Positions 16,576-25,296 of a stretch of DNA of 64,000 bases are shown piece by piece. Under the pieces are notes generated by a model. The model was not told the DNA's origin and did no database searches. It saw nothing but the letters and a program-made list of their open reading frames with translations. Within the stretch, counting starts at the first letter, position 1. The number at the start of each line of letters is the position of its first letter. Made by a program: the position numbers and the translations under genes. Source of the DNA: an uncultured Blautia sp. (GTDB lineage: Bacteria; Bacillota; Clostridia; Lachnospirales; Lachnospiraceae); contig CAMBAL010000004.1 of NCBI GenBank assembly GCA_945864225.1, positions 17,317 through 81,316 on the forward strand, in the 5' to 3' direction.

Positions 16576-17205
16576 ATGAAGAATCCTACAAAATATGATA
16601 AAATTCTGGATTCTCTGCAGGAATTGCTGGAGAATAAGGATATTCAGGCTGTTTCTGTCAGCGAGATCGCGCAGAATGCCGGTATCGGGAAGGGCAGTAT
16701 TTATTATTATTTTCCATCCAAGGACGCGATTCTGGATGCTCTTGTAGAACGGAATTATGAGAAACCTCTGGGAACAGCGAAAGAACTGGCGAAGCAGACG
16801 GACATACCGCCTTTCACCAGAATGGCGATGGTGTTTCAGGCCTGCCGGAATTCCTCAGCTGAATTCCGGAAACAGATCAATACCGGGTCATCCGGTAAAC
16901 CGGTCAAGGATAACACACATGAAGAAGCATATATTCATCAGAAATATCTGAAGCATCTGATCACACAGCTGAAACCTGCGCTGACAGAAATTATTCAGCA
17001 GGGTATTGATAACGGGGAGATTTATTTTGACTATCCGGCAGCACTGGCGGAGATTGTTCTGATCGTGCTTGCAGTTAAGATGGATAATACACTGCTTCCG
17101 GGTACTCCGGGGGAAATCGAGGAGACCATCCGCGGTCTGATCTCTCTTCTGGAAAAAGGTACGCAGAACGTGCCGGGAGCTTTGAATTTTCTTACACTGC
17201 TCTGA
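16576..17205 (+). CDS. TetR/AcrR family transcriptional regulator
   Basis: The 209-residue protein has the TetR helix-turn-helix at residues about 8-55 (VSVSEIAQNAGIGKGSIYYYFPSKDAILDALV) and a helical C-terminal ligand domain. The ATG at 16576 is chosen because AGGAAAGG precedes it by 7 bases and the upstream in-frame ATG at 16537 lies inside the promoter. It is divergent from the SCP2/hydrolase/ligase operon, which it very likely represses through the three palindromes in between; acyl-CoA or fatty acid is a reasonable guess for the ligand. Confidence 0.9.
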   Translation: MKNPTKYDKILDSLQELLENKDIQAVSVSEIAQNAGIGKGSIYYYFPSKDAILDALVERNYEKPLGTAKELAKQTDIPPFTRMAMVFQACRNSSAEFRKQINTGSSGKPVKDNTHEEAYIHQKYLKHLITQLKPALTEIIQQGIDNGEIYFDYPAALAEIVLIVLAVKMDNTLLPGTPGEIEETIRGLISLLEKGTQNVPGALNFLTLL

Positions 17206-17226
17206 GATTATGAGGCGGGGAAATCC

Positions 17227-17300
17227 TATGGAGAATCGCTGATGGAAAGTGAATAGAAATCTGTATGGAGAATTGCTGGCAGAAAGTGAATAGTAATCTG
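17227..17300. repeat. 37-bp imperfect direct repeat after the TetR stop
   Basis: Two copies beginning TATGGAGAATYGCTG start at 17227 and 17264 and both include AGAAAGTGAATAG or GGAAAGTGAATAG. They lie 22 bp after the TetR stop codon. Confidence 0.7.
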
Positions 17301-17372
17301 AATGATTTTTGAATTATCTCTGAATGATCTCTGATTTGTCTGTACTGATTATGAAGAAGCGAATATTGATAC

Positions 17373-17411
17373 AAACACAAAAGGCTGCAAATGATGCAGC
17401 CTTTTGTGTTT
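17373..17411. terminator. Strong bidirectional terminator
   Basis: A perfect 17-bp stem, AAACACAAAAGGCTGCA (17373-17389) with TGCAGCCTTTTGTGTTT (17395-17411), and a 5-base loop lies between the convergent TetR and glutamate-synthase-like genes. Each strand carries a T-rich end within the stem. The sequence just after it (17451-17467, GTGCGGACAAATCCGTG) faintly resembles the 60-nt repeat. Confidence 0.85.
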
Positions 17412-17474
17412 AACCTTTTATATTTGTTGCATAATGAACACAAAATGCAAGTGCGGACAAATCCGTGAAAAGCA

Positions 17475-18854
17475 TTATGCATGCGGAATGTCGGTATATT
17501 CCGATATCTCACGGTTAATGGTGATAAGATCATCGACAGAGAGGTCGTGAAGGTCTTTATGCCCTGTGATTCGGGCAAAGGTTTTCAGTTCTTCCAGTGA
17601 AACGTTGAGGAAATTTCCAACTCTTGCGGCAGCTGCATCCGGATTCAGTCTTGCGCGGAGAGAGGGATCCTGAGTAGCGACTCCGGCAGGACACATTCCG
17701 GTACCGCAGATCCGGTACTGCTGACAGGCTGCGGCGATAAGTGCGGCAGAAGCAATTGCTACAGCATCTGCACCCATGGCGATTGCCTTGGCGAAGTCAG
17801 AAGATACACGCAGGCCGCCTGTAATGATCAGCGAAATATCAGAGCCTACAGAATCCAGGTACTTTCTTGCTCTGTGAAGTGCATAAATTGTAGGAACGCT
17901 GGTGGATTCACGCAGGAAAAACGGACTGGATCCGGTAGCTCCTCCGCGGCCGTCGATGGTTATGAAATCAGGCTCTGCGTAAACACAGAATTCCAGGTCT
18001 TTCTCAATTCGTCCGGCAGCGATTTTGATGCCTATCGGGCGTCCTTCAGAGGCTTCCCGAAGCATGTATACAAGTTCTTTCAGATCGTCTCGGGTATGGA
18101 TGTCCGGGAATTTTGACGGACTCTGAATATCCTGGCCGATCTTTTTGCCGCGGATTGCCGCGATTTCTCCGGTCACCTTGTCTCCGGGGAGATGACCGCC
18201 CATACCCGGTTTGGTTCCCTGGCCGATTTTAATTTCAATTGCATCAGAGGTGCGGAGATTTTCTGGAGTTACGCTGTAGCGGTTCGGAACATATTCAAAT
18301 ATGTATTTGTCTGCGGCTGCTTTTTCCTCCGGAAGAATACCGCCTTCACCGCTGCACATGGCACTGCCGGCAAGAGCGCTTCCTCTGGCAAGGGAAATCT
18401 TGGTTTCCTTGGAGAGAGCACCGAAGGACATGTGAGAGATAAATACGGGATTTTCGATTACCAGCGGTTTTTTTGCATGTTTACCGATCACGGTTCTGGT
18501 CACAACCGGCTCTCCGTCATCCAGCGGCGGGGGATTCAGCTGTGCACCGAGAAGCAGGATATCATCCCATCCGGGCATGCTCATCTGTGTACCCATGGAG
18601 CTGTGGAGAGATTTGCCGCTTACGGCCATTTCGTGAATCTCTTTCATATAACGGCAGGAAACGTCCTGCCTTGCAAATAATGGATCGTAGGACAGATCCC
18701 GGACATTCGACCCGTCTGATGTTTCCGGGAATGCCTGATTTTCTTTCGTATATGGTTCAAATCTGCCTGTCTGATGACACACCGGACACTCATAAGAATC
18801 CGGAAGTTTTTCCTCATCATAAATATATCCGCATACAGAACATCTAAAAGCCAT
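17475..18854 (-). CDS. FMN-binding glutamate-synthase-type protein with N-terminal rubredoxin domain
   Basis: The 459-residue protein begins with a rubredoxin-like metal site (CSVCGYIYDEE at residue 5 and CPVCHQTG near 23). The remainder is the FMN-binding synthase domain of glutamate synthase: IGQGTKPGMGGHLPG, PIGIKIAAGRIEKDL, ITIDGRGGATGSSP and SLIITGGLRVSSDFAKAIAMGADAVA. The cysteine cluster CQQYRICGTGMCPAG corresponds to the iron-sulfur ligands of GltB. It lacks the amidotransferase domain of GltB (about 1500 residues), so ammonia or another electron-transfer role is possible. It is a single-gene unit with a consensus promoter and its own terminator. Electron delivery by the rubredoxin head is inferred. 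Confidence 0.88.
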   Translation of the reverse strand: MAFRCSVCGYIYDEEKLPDSYECPVCHQTGRFEPYTKENQAFPETSDGSNVRDLSYDPLFARQDVSCRYMKEIHEMAVSGKSLHSSMGTQMSMPGWDDILLLGAQLNPPPLDDGEPVVTRTVIGKHAKKPLVIENPVFISHMSFGALSKETKISLARGSALAGSAMCSGEGGILPEEKAAADKYIFEYVPNRYSVTPENLRTSDAIEIKIGQGTKPGMGGHLPGDKVTGEIAAIRGKKIGQDIQSPSKFPDIHTRDDLKELVYMLREASEGRPIGIKIAAGRIEKDLEFCVYAEPDFITIDGRGGATGSSPFFLRESTSVPTIYALHRARKYLDSVGSDISLIITGGLRVSSDFAKAIAMGADAVAIASAALIAAACQQYRICGTGMCPAGVATQDPSLRARLNPDAAAARVGNFLNVSLEELKTFARITGHKDLHDLSVDDLITINREISEYTDIPHA

Positions 18855-18887
18855 ATCATTTCCTCCTTTCGTTTTGTGAAATATAAT

Positions 18888-18932
18888 AGTAATTGTTACT
18901 GATATTATAATTTAAAACTTAGATACTGTCAA
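18888..18932 (-). promoter_or_regulatory. Consensus promoter and palindrome before the glutamate-synthase-like gene
   Basis: On the minus strand TTGACA (18927-18932), 17 bases and TATAAT (18904-18909) form a perfect sigma-A promoter. The palindrome AGTAA-TTG-TTACT (18888-18900) overlaps the expected transcript start and is a likely operator. Confidence 0.8.
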
Positions 18933-19273
18933 GTGAATGGGAAAAGCATGGATTGGCAGAGTCTGCGCGTGCCGGAGAATAATAACCCTCCGGAAATAAT
19001 CTGATGTACAAGCGATAAAACAGGTGTGTCTGCAATGTTTCGGTCATATGCGGATAAACACTTCTATAAAATACTTTTCTGATAAATAACTGTTTCTGAA
19101 CAGTTGATGAATCTATGACATATAGGGGAATGGATATAGAAAATCTCTCCTCTATGCAGAAAGTCTTATTCCGGCCGGGATGACCGGCCGGATGTCAATA
19201 TCATTTCTGCCAGCGGATCTTTTCTGTTTGCTTCTGATACAATTACAATGTTTTTCTAGTTTGGGAGGAAAAA
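18933..19273. other. Gene-free stretch with two small hairpins
   Basis: No gene is seen. It contains CCGGCCGG-GATGA-CCGGCCGG (19171-19191) and an AACTGTT/AACAGTT hairpin near 19087. Neither has a T-run. The end carries the GGAGG site of the decayed kinase gene that follows. Confidence 0.5.
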
Positions 19274-19456
19274 ATGATTATATTGATAATAGGTGCATAG
19301 CATACGGGTAAGACTGCGCTTGCTCAGAAATTGCTGGAAGAATATAAATATCCATACTTATTAATTGTTTGTGAAATGATCAAAACTGCTATAGAAAATA
19401 AGCAAAATCTGATTGTCGAAGGGTGTTATATTCCTTTGGGCTACAGGATAAATTGA
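19274..19456 (+). pseudogene. Remnant of an adenylate-kinase-like P-loop protein
   Basis: With GGGAGGA just upstream, the frame from ATG 19274 reads MIILIIGA, an in-frame TAG, then HTGKTALAQKLLEEYKYPYL: a P-loop (GxxxTGKT type) of a small nucleotide kinase. About 40 residues of the family are then missing before MIKTAIENKQNLIVEGCYIP, after which the frame meets the end of the lyase gene and stops. So it has a nonsense codon, an internal deletion and a truncated end at about 19438, exactly where the minus-strand lyase gene begins its 3' end. Confidence 0.7.
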
Positions 19457-20361
19457 TTTATTTTTTCTTTTGCAAGGTGATCCAGCATATTTACTTCTTT
19501 TTTGAATGTTTCGGTCAGCCCTTTTTCATCTTTTGTCCGGCTGACTGTTGTAATAGAAAGTCCTTCATTCGTTCCAAGATGATATTTCGCGTTCACAGGA
19601 TAGTACTGGCGTTCAATCAGAGAGGCTATGGTAAGAAAATCAGACAGCCCATCTGCTTCTTTTTCTTCATAATGGCTGCAGAGCCAGGTATAAAGAGCCG
19701 GATGGAAGTTATCCATGACCCCGCTGTAGCCTGCCGCGCCGGCTCTTAATGATTCAAGAAGAGTTGTGGTATTGGCATTGTAAAGTTTCAGATTTGTGTC
19801 CCTCATACATTCCAGCTTTTCTTTTATCTGATCGATGTCACAGCAGGTATCTTTCAGAAAATAAAATCGTCCTGTCTGTGATGCCCAGTGAATCATCTTT
19901 GGAGAAAGTATTCTTTTATAAGGGTAGGGACACTCGTAAAAACCAAGCGGAATGCTGCTGTCTATCTTGTCCAGTAATCTGGCACAGTTTTCGATCCAGA
20001 CTTCATCACTTTCTTCCTGTGCAGCCAGACGATTGGTAATGAGAATGACAGCATCCACTCCGGTTTTTGCCATTGCGTTTAATTCCTCCGCCTGCTGTTT
20101 GAATTCATCGGAAATATGACCGGATGCAATCACCGGTACCCGGCCTGCCGCAAATTCAACGGTCTTTTGAGCAATCCTGATCCGTTCGTCCAAAGTCAGA
20201 AAGAACATCTCGCTTGACTGACAAACTGCAAATAAACCGGAAACACCATTTGTAATATACCAGTCTGTTAATTTTTTCAGTGCCGGATAATCCACCTGAT
20301 TATCAGCGGTAAAAGGGGTAAGCATCACCGGCCATGAACCACCTGGAAAATTATTCGCCAT
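19441..20361 (-). CDS. Dihydrodipicolinate synthase/N-acetylneuraminate lyase family aldolase
   Basis: The 306-residue TIM-barrel aldolase has the Schiff-base lysine in YFLKDTCCD (Lys170) and the family tyrosine in GFYECPYP (Tyr142). The start ATG overlaps the end of the sialidase-like gene by 11 bp (ATGGCGAATAA), so the two are translationally coupled. The coupling suggests a lyase acting on a sugar acid released by that protein, such as a sialic acid or a related keto acid, rather than dihydrodipicolinate synthesis. The usual TTE/GTTGE-type motif near residue 48 is replaced by CQSSEM, so substrate use may differ from both DapA and NanA. Confidence 0.82.
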   Translation of the reverse strand: MANNFPGGSWPVMLTPFTADNQVDYPALKKLTDWYITNGVSGLFAVCQSSEMFFLTLDERIRIAQKTVEFAAGRVPVIASGHISDEFKQQAEELNAMAKTGVDAVILITNRLAAQEESDEVWIENCARLLDKIDSSIPLGFYECPYPYKRILSPKMIHWASQTGRFYFLKDTCCDIDQIKEKLECMRDTNLKLYNANTTTLLESLRAGAAGYSGVMDNFHPALYTWLCSHYEEKEADGLSDFLTIASLIERQYYPVNAKYHLGTNEGLSITTVSRTKDEKGLTETFKKEVNMLDHLAKEKINQFIL

Positions 20362-21376
20362 TCTTATCGTCTCCTTTTCTGATATCTATTTTCCAAAAGG
20401 CAATATTCTGCCTTTTATAGGTGTAAGTAATATAGAGAAAATCATTATCGCATATAATAGCAGGATAAGAGAATTCGCCTTCCCCTGTACTGAGATCCAT
20501 CAGTTTTTTCCAGGTAATTCCATTGTCAGATGATACTGACAGGGATATGGGTGTTCTCTCTCCCCAGTTTACTCCCACCGGATTATATACAAGAAAAAGT
20601 CTTCCGTCTTCGGTCTTCACAAGATCAATCCCGCTGTTGTTATTCGGAAGATTTGTGGGATATGCAGCACACCAGGATTCTCCGCCATCCTCCGAATCAC
20701 TTCGGTAAATTTTCCCTTCCGTGCTGCGCATAAGCATATGAACTCGTCCCCTATTGTCCTCCCACAGTGTGGGCTGAATCACTCCTCTGCCGTAAAAAGA
20801 CTGCTCACTTACCGGGATACTGCCCTCGGATCTGTCAGACATCCGTTCTCCTTTTGTATAACAGATCCCATTGATTGCCACTTCCATGGACTTTCTCCAG
20901 GTAATACCGTCATCATCAGAAATATCAGCGAAGGCTTTCCATATTCCCTGTTCGGTGGAAGCGGGAGCCAGAATCCGTCCGCTTTTCAACCGGATCGGCT
21001 TATTTCTTACAGGACCTCTTCCGCCCTTATCTCCAGGCACAAGTTCCCGCTCTTTTCCAAAGGTCTCACCATTGTCTTCGGAAATACGATACATCGTACG
21101 CCAGGTACGGATTTCATTTCCAACTTTGTAAAACAGAAGAATCTTTTCATTATTCAGACGAAACAGGACCGGGTTCCAGTGCGATTCATCGGAAGATGCC
21201 GCGATTTTTGGTTCCTCAAAATGCTTTCCGTCTCCTTTGGCCAGCCAGATAGCAGTATCCCCGGCACCTTCTGCGCTTCCGCCAAACCATGCGGTCAGAA
21301 ATTCGTGATCATTCCGTTTTAATATTGTAGATGCATGGCACATCTTGGAAGGATTTACTGTCATTATCTTTTTCAT
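20351..21376 (-). CDS. Sialidase/BNR-repeat family protein, intracellular
   Basis: The 341-residue protein is a beta-propeller of the BNR_2 type, with Asp-box motifs (SEDNGETF, SDDDGITW, SEDGGESW, SSDNGITW) and the N-terminal block CHASTILKRNDHEFLTAWFGG. There is no signal peptide, so it acts inside the cell on an imported oligosaccharide. Members are annotated as exo-sialidases, but many act on other sugars; the FRIP arginine motif of true sialidases is not evident here. It is co-transcribed with the aldolase and divergent from the PHP gene. No transporter for its substrate is adjacent. Confidence 0.75.
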   Translation of the reverse strand: MKKIMTVNPSKMCHASTILKRNDHEFLTAWFGGSAEGAGDTAIWLAKGDGKHFEEPKIAASSDESHWNPVLFRLNNEKILLFYKVGNEIRTWRTMYRISEDNGETFGKERELVPGDKGGRGPVRNKPIRLKSGRILAPASTEQGIWKAFADISDDDGITWRKSMEVAINGICYTKGERMSDRSEGSIPVSEQSFYGRGVIQPTLWEDNRGRVHMLMRSTEGKIYRSDSEDGGESWCAAYPTNLPNNNSGIDLVKTEDGRLFLVYNPVGVNWGERTPISLSVSSDNGITWKKLMDLSTGEGEFSYPAIICDNDFLYITYTYKRQNIAFWKIDIRKGDDKNGE

Positions 21377-21443
21377 GATTCCCTCTGAGTTCTGTAATTA
21401 TAGAATATCATTCTGAATAGCTGAGTTCATTTATATCATCCTA

Positions 21444-21472
21444 TTGTTGCCATCGTGATATACTGGTATAAT
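21444..21472 (+). promoter_or_regulatory. Promoter of the PHP gene
   Basis: TTGTTG (21444-21449), 17 bases and a perfect TATAAT (21467-21472), 79 bp before the PHP start. Confidence 0.6.
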
Positions 21473-21550
21473 GATAACAGTATTTTTATAGAAAATCCAG
21501 AGCGATTACAATAAGATACGGATGAAATGATTTTATAAAAGGAGAGAAAA

Positions 21551-22582
21551 ATGAAACGATATTTATTGCCCGAACAGGGGAACTTTTACAAAGCAAACCT
21601 GCATTGTCATACGAATTTATCAGATGGAGCACTGTCGCCGGAAGAGGTGAAGAAGCTTTATAAAGAAAAAGGATATTCTGTGGTTGCCTATACGGATCAT
21701 GATATTCTGATCCCTCATCAGGAACTTGCGGATGAAAATTTTCTTCCGCTCAATGCCTTTGAGATGGAAATTAATGAATCGGCGGAAAAAGATTTTTCTC
21801 AGATAAAATGCTGTCATTTATGCTTTATTGCGCTGGAACCGGATAATGTGGTGCAGCCCTGCTGGCATCGAACCAAATACCGCTTCGGCAATGCTGATCA
21901 ATATAAGCATCTGGTAAAATTTGACGAGACAGAACCGGATTATGAACGGGAATATACTGCCGATGGAATCAATGATCTCATTCGCCGCTGCCGGGAAAAA
22001 GGCTTTTTTGTTACATACAATCATCCCACATGGTCACAGGAAAACTATCGTGAATATAGTTCCTATATCGGTATGAATGCAATGGAAATCTGTAATTTTG
22101 GCTGTATGACAGAAGGATATGAGGATTATAACCCGAGGGTATATGATGATATGCTCCGGGCAGGAAAGAGAATATACTGCATTGCTGCGGATGACAACCA
22201 TAATCGAGGGGAATATGGTACAAGGAAGTTTGATTCTTTTGGCGGATTTACCATGATTAAGGCGGACAGACTGGATTACCGCACGATCACAGGCGCTCTG
22301 GAAGCTGGTAATTTTTATGCTTCACAGGGGCCTGAGATTCATGCGCTGTGGATGAAAAATGGAAAACTGTATATAGAGTGCGGACCGGCAGAGAAAATTC
22401 AATTTACTTCCGGAATCAGGCGAAATTCCGTTGTCTGGGCGGAACCGGGAGAGTCTGTCACAGAAGCTGTATTTGATGTAAAACCGGAGGACGTATATAT
22501 CCGTGTTACCGTGACAGACCATGCCGGGCGCCATGCGGATACCCGTGCTTATTTTACGGATGAACTGTTTTCTGCCGATTAG
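21551..22582 (+). CDS. PHP-domain (CehA/McbA-like) phosphoesterase-type protein
   Basis: The 343-residue protein has the PHP metal motifs: NLHCHTNLSDG (motif 1, residues 15-25), AYTDHD (motif 2, near 46), the YNHPTW histidine near 157 and AADDNHN near 217. This trinuclear-metal fold hydrolyses phosphate or other esters. A C-terminal beta-rich part (residues about 250-340) may be a substrate domain. The start follows AAGGAGAG. It is divergent from the sialidase/aldolase pair, so it may belong to the same sugar-acid pathway. Its end overlaps that of the convergent MATE gene by 29 bp. Confidence 0.82.
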   Translation: MKRYLLPEQGNFYKANLHCHTNLSDGALSPEEVKKLYKEKGYSVVAYTDHDILIPHQELADENFLPLNAFEMEINESAEKDFSQIKCCHLCFIALEPDNVVQPCWHRTKYRFGNADQYKHLVKFDETEPDYEREYTADGINDLIRRCREKGFFVTYNHPTWSQENYREYSSYIGMNAMEICNFGCMTEGYEDYNPRVYDDMLRAGKRIYCIAADDNHNRGEYGTRKFDSFGGFTMIKADRLDYRTITGALEAGNFYASQGPEIHALWMKNGKLYIECGPAEKIQFTSGIRRNSVVWAEPGESVTEAVFDVKPEDVYIRVTVTDHAGRHADTRAYFTDELFSAD

Positions 22583-23939
22583 TGCTTTGCCCCAGCATTG
22601 CGGAGACTTTCCGGACAGTGAAGAGGTAGCTGCTGATCAATACCACGTCTGCACCTGCCCAGGCAAGTACTTCTGCAAGAAATACACCAGTCTCACCGAT
22701 GTAACGGGAAAGAATGAGCGCGGCACTGGTACGCATAATCAGTTCAGCAATTCCGGAAACCATGGGCAGGAATGTATTTCCCATTCCCTGCAGAGAAGAG
22801 CGGAACACATACAGAGCATACAGGATCGGAAGGCATACGCACATGATGGTCAGATAGCGGTAAGCTACATCGATGGTCTGTGCCATTTCCTGTTCTGTTC
22901 CGGATACAAATCCGCTGAGAATCCATCTTCCTGACAGAAGCATGACTGTGGAAATCACCAGGGAAGTGAGGACCGCTGCCAGAAGAGCGGAGCGTACACC
23001 GCGGTGGATGCGATCCATTTTTTTGGCTCCAAGATTTTGTCCTACATAAGTAGTCATGGCAAAACCGAAGGAAGAAGTGGCAATTTCCAGAACTCCGTGA
23101 AGCTTGCTTCCTGCAGTAAAACCGGCAATGAATAACAGGCTGAACCGGTTGACGACAGATTGTACGATCATTCCGCCTGCGGCAATGAGCAGATTCTGCA
23201 AAGCCATGGGTGCGCTGGTGGAAAGCATGGAACTTACCAGCTGTTTTTGGAGATGCAGATGCTCTTTCTGCAGGAAAAGCAGATCGATCTTTCGTATGTA
23301 ATAGAAGCAGTAGAGACAGGAGCAGAACTGAGCAATCAGGGTGGCTGCTGCTGCACCTGCGATACCGAAATCCAGTACAATTACGAACAAAAGATCCAGT
23401 ATTACATTGATAACGGAGGCTGTGATCATAGCCCGCAGAGGCGTCTGACCGTCTCCCAGAGCCCTGAGAATAGATGCCTGCAGGTTGTAGGCGGCGATAA
23501 CAGGAATGCCGATAAAGCAGATCCTCAGATAGAGGAGTGCATAAGGAATTACCTCTTCCGGTGTCCGCAGAAGATGCAGGATCGGAAGCAGCAGGAGCTG
23601 TCCGAGAAGCAGAAGAATCAATGCGCTGACGGAAGATAATATCACAGAATTGCCGACTGCTGTTTTCAGACGGCGTTCATCTCTGGCGCCAAAAGCCTGT
23701 GCGATCAGAATGGAAAATCCCTGTGTAAGCCCCTGAAGAATTCCAAGAATAATAAAGTTTGGCCATGTGGATGCCCCAAGACCTGCAAGGGCGCTTACCC
23801 CCAGTGATTTGCCAACTACCATACTGTCTGCGACGGAATATAGCTGCTGAAAAACATTTCCGATCATCAGTGGTAATGCAAAAGTGACAATCAGCGAAAC
23901 CGGTCTGCCGGTGGTCATATCTTTTAATCTGGCTGTCAT
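22554..23939 (-). CDS. MATE family efflux transporter
   Basis: A 461-residue protein with 12 membrane segments in two related halves; the start block MTTGRPVSLIVTFALPLMIG and the GLGASTWPNF and ASILRALGDGQTPLRA loops are typical of MATE/DinF-type cation-coupled drug exporters. The RBS GAGGTG lies 11 bases upstream. It sits downstream of the AraC gene on the same strand but behind a terminator, so it is probably transcribed on its own. Confidence 0.92.
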   Translation of the reverse strand: MTARLKDMTTGRPVSLIVTFALPLMIGNVFQQLYSVADSMVVGKSLGVSALAGLGASTWPNFIILGILQGLTQGFSILIAQAFGARDERRLKTAVGNSVILSSVSALILLLLGQLLLLPILHLLRTPEEVIPYALLYLRICFIGIPVIAAYNLQASILRALGDGQTPLRAMITASVINVILDLLFVIVLDFGIAGAAAATLIAQFCSCLYCFYYIRKIDLLFLQKEHLHLQKQLVSSMLSTSAPMALQNLLIAAGGMIVQSVVNRFSLLFIAGFTAGSKLHGVLEIATSSFGFAMTTYVGQNLGAKKMDRIHRGVRSALLAAVLTSLVISTVMLLSGRWILSGFVSGTEQEMAQTIDVAYRYLTIMCVCLPILYALYVFRSSLQGMGNTFLPMVSGIAELIMRTSAALILSRYIGETGVFLAEVLAWAGADVVLISSYLFTVRKVSAMLGQSTNRQKTVHP

Positions 23940-24100
23940 GAGAACTGTTCACCTCTTACTGAAATGTTATTATGATGAACCGGCAGCGTCTGCAAATATA
24001 AAGGGAATCCATGGCCGCCGGATCATTCTTTGCCTATATATTAGCATTATCTGTGATTACAGAAAATGCACAGTTTCCAGAAAAAATATCACAATATCAC

Positions 24101-24131
24101 ATAAAAAAGAATCCTGTTTTGCAGGATTCTT
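24101..24131 (-). terminator. Terminator of the AraC gene
   Basis: A 10-bp stem AAGAATCCTG/CAGGATTCTT (24107-24116 with 24122-24131) is followed on the minus strand by a T-run (24103-24108). Confidence 0.85.
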
Positions 24132-24166
24132 CACTTCGGGGCGGATTGCTTCAGTAATGAGTTTTA

Positions 24167-25054
24167 TCATGAACTGTTCTGATTCAGCTGTTTACGGTAT
24201 TCCGAAGGCGTGCATCCCTGAAATTCCCTGAACCGGCGGATAAAGTAACTGAAATTCTCATAGCCCACTTCCAAACCTACTTCCATGACCGGCATGTCTG
24301 TTGTCTGAAGAAGCAGACATGCTTTCTCAATGCGGAACCGGTTCAGGTACTGTACAAAGCTGATGTATAATGTCGAGGAAAAATAATTGGAAAAATATTT
24401 CGGAGTCATATGCATGATACCGGCTGCCTGTTCCAGAGAGATATTTTCCCTATAATGTTCCGCTACATAATTGATCACTTCTTTCAGACGAAGGGCAGTT
24501 TGGGAGTGCTGACGGGACATATGGCCTGCTTCTGTAAGGAAAAGATGGTTCTGCTCGAGGACAGCGATCAGCCGGTACAGCTCTGCTTTGGTGAGGAGTT
24601 GGTAGGCAGCAGGCTGATCTGTGTTAAGCTCTTTCAGTCTGCAAAGAATCCGGGAAATATCCATATATCCTGAGGTATCCGAAGATACTTTCAGGGGAAA
24701 CCATCGTTCTTTGCAAAGCGGGTTCAGAATGGCTGTCTGTGTATAATCCTGCTCCTGAAAATTCAGCATTGACAGAGAAAATACGAAGGAATAGTAGGAA
24801 TTTTCCTTATCAGTACCACAGATCTGATGAAGCTGCTCCGGGTTAAAAAAGAAGATATCACCGGTGTTTCCTTCTTCGCAAATACCGTCGGCATATATCC
24901 GGAGAGGTCCCTTTTCCACAAATAGAATTTCCATACTCTGGTGCCAGTGAAAAGGCACCAGAATTTTTAAGGAGTTTCCTGTATGGGAATGATAACACTG
25001 GAACGGAAACAGAAAGGAGCCGTGTATTTTTTTCTCTTCATAATCGTTTTTCAT
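24167..25054 (-). CDS. AraC family transcriptional regulator
   Basis: The 295-residue protein has an N-terminal cupin sensor (HSHTGNSLKILVPFHWHQSM and the following beta strands) and the C-terminal double HTH of AraC: ISLEQAAGIMHMTPKYFSNY and MEVGLEVGYENFSYFIRRFR. The start follows AGGAGG. It lies directly downstream of the GH172 gene on the same strand, with a terminator between, and probably regulates GH172 or the sialidase set in response to a sugar. Confidence 0.9.
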   Translation of the reverse strand: MKNDYEEKKIHGSFLFPFQCYHSHTGNSLKILVPFHWHQSMEILFVEKGPLRIYADGICEEGNTGDIFFFNPEQLHQICGTDKENSYYSFVFSLSMLNFQEQDYTQTAILNPLCKERWFPLKVSSDTSGYMDISRILCRLKELNTDQPAAYQLLTKAELYRLIAVLEQNHLFLTEAGHMSRQHSQTALRLKEVINYVAEHYRENISLEQAAGIMHMTPKYFSNYFSSTLYISFVQYLNRFRIEKACLLLQTTDMPVMEVGLEVGYENFSYFIRRFREFQGCTPSEYRKQLNQNSS

Positions 25055-25140
25055 GGGAAATTCCTCCTGTTTTCTGCTGGAAGTTGTATGCTGAAAGAGA
25101 TGATATGGACCAGACTTTCAGATAGTCTGTCTGAATAACA

Positions 25141-25186
25141 AAATACGATGCAAGGGAGCTTTTACTGCTGTTACATCGTATTTTTT
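25141..25186. terminator. Terminator between GH172 and AraC genes
   Basis: A 10-bp stem AAATACGATG (25141-25150) and CATCGTATTT (25174-25183) with a large loop. T-rich ends are present on both strands; the expected user is the minus-strand GH172 transcript. Confidence 0.7.
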
Positions 25187-25216
25187 CACGTTCACTTTTC
25201 TATTTATTTATAACAT

Positions 25217-25296
25217 TTTCTTTTTTTTATGTCAAATTTTCTTTTTTTATGTCAAACTTTTTGATGTATCGGTTATCTTTTTGATGTACCGGTTAT
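25217..25296. repeat. Four degenerate 16-21 bp tandem units spanning the GH172 stop codon
   Basis: Two units of CTTTTTTTATGTCAAA type (from 25220 and 25241) are followed by two 20-bp units CTTTTTGATGTAYCGGTTAT (25257-25276 and 25277-25296). The last unit contains the GH172 stop codon (25293-25295, minus strand), so the array grew from the gene end. Confidence 0.75.

Noticed and set aside
16576-17205. Mobile element or phage origin for the TetR/SCP2 locus
   Set aside because: No integrase, transposase or terminal repeats are near; only ordinary gene decay is seen.
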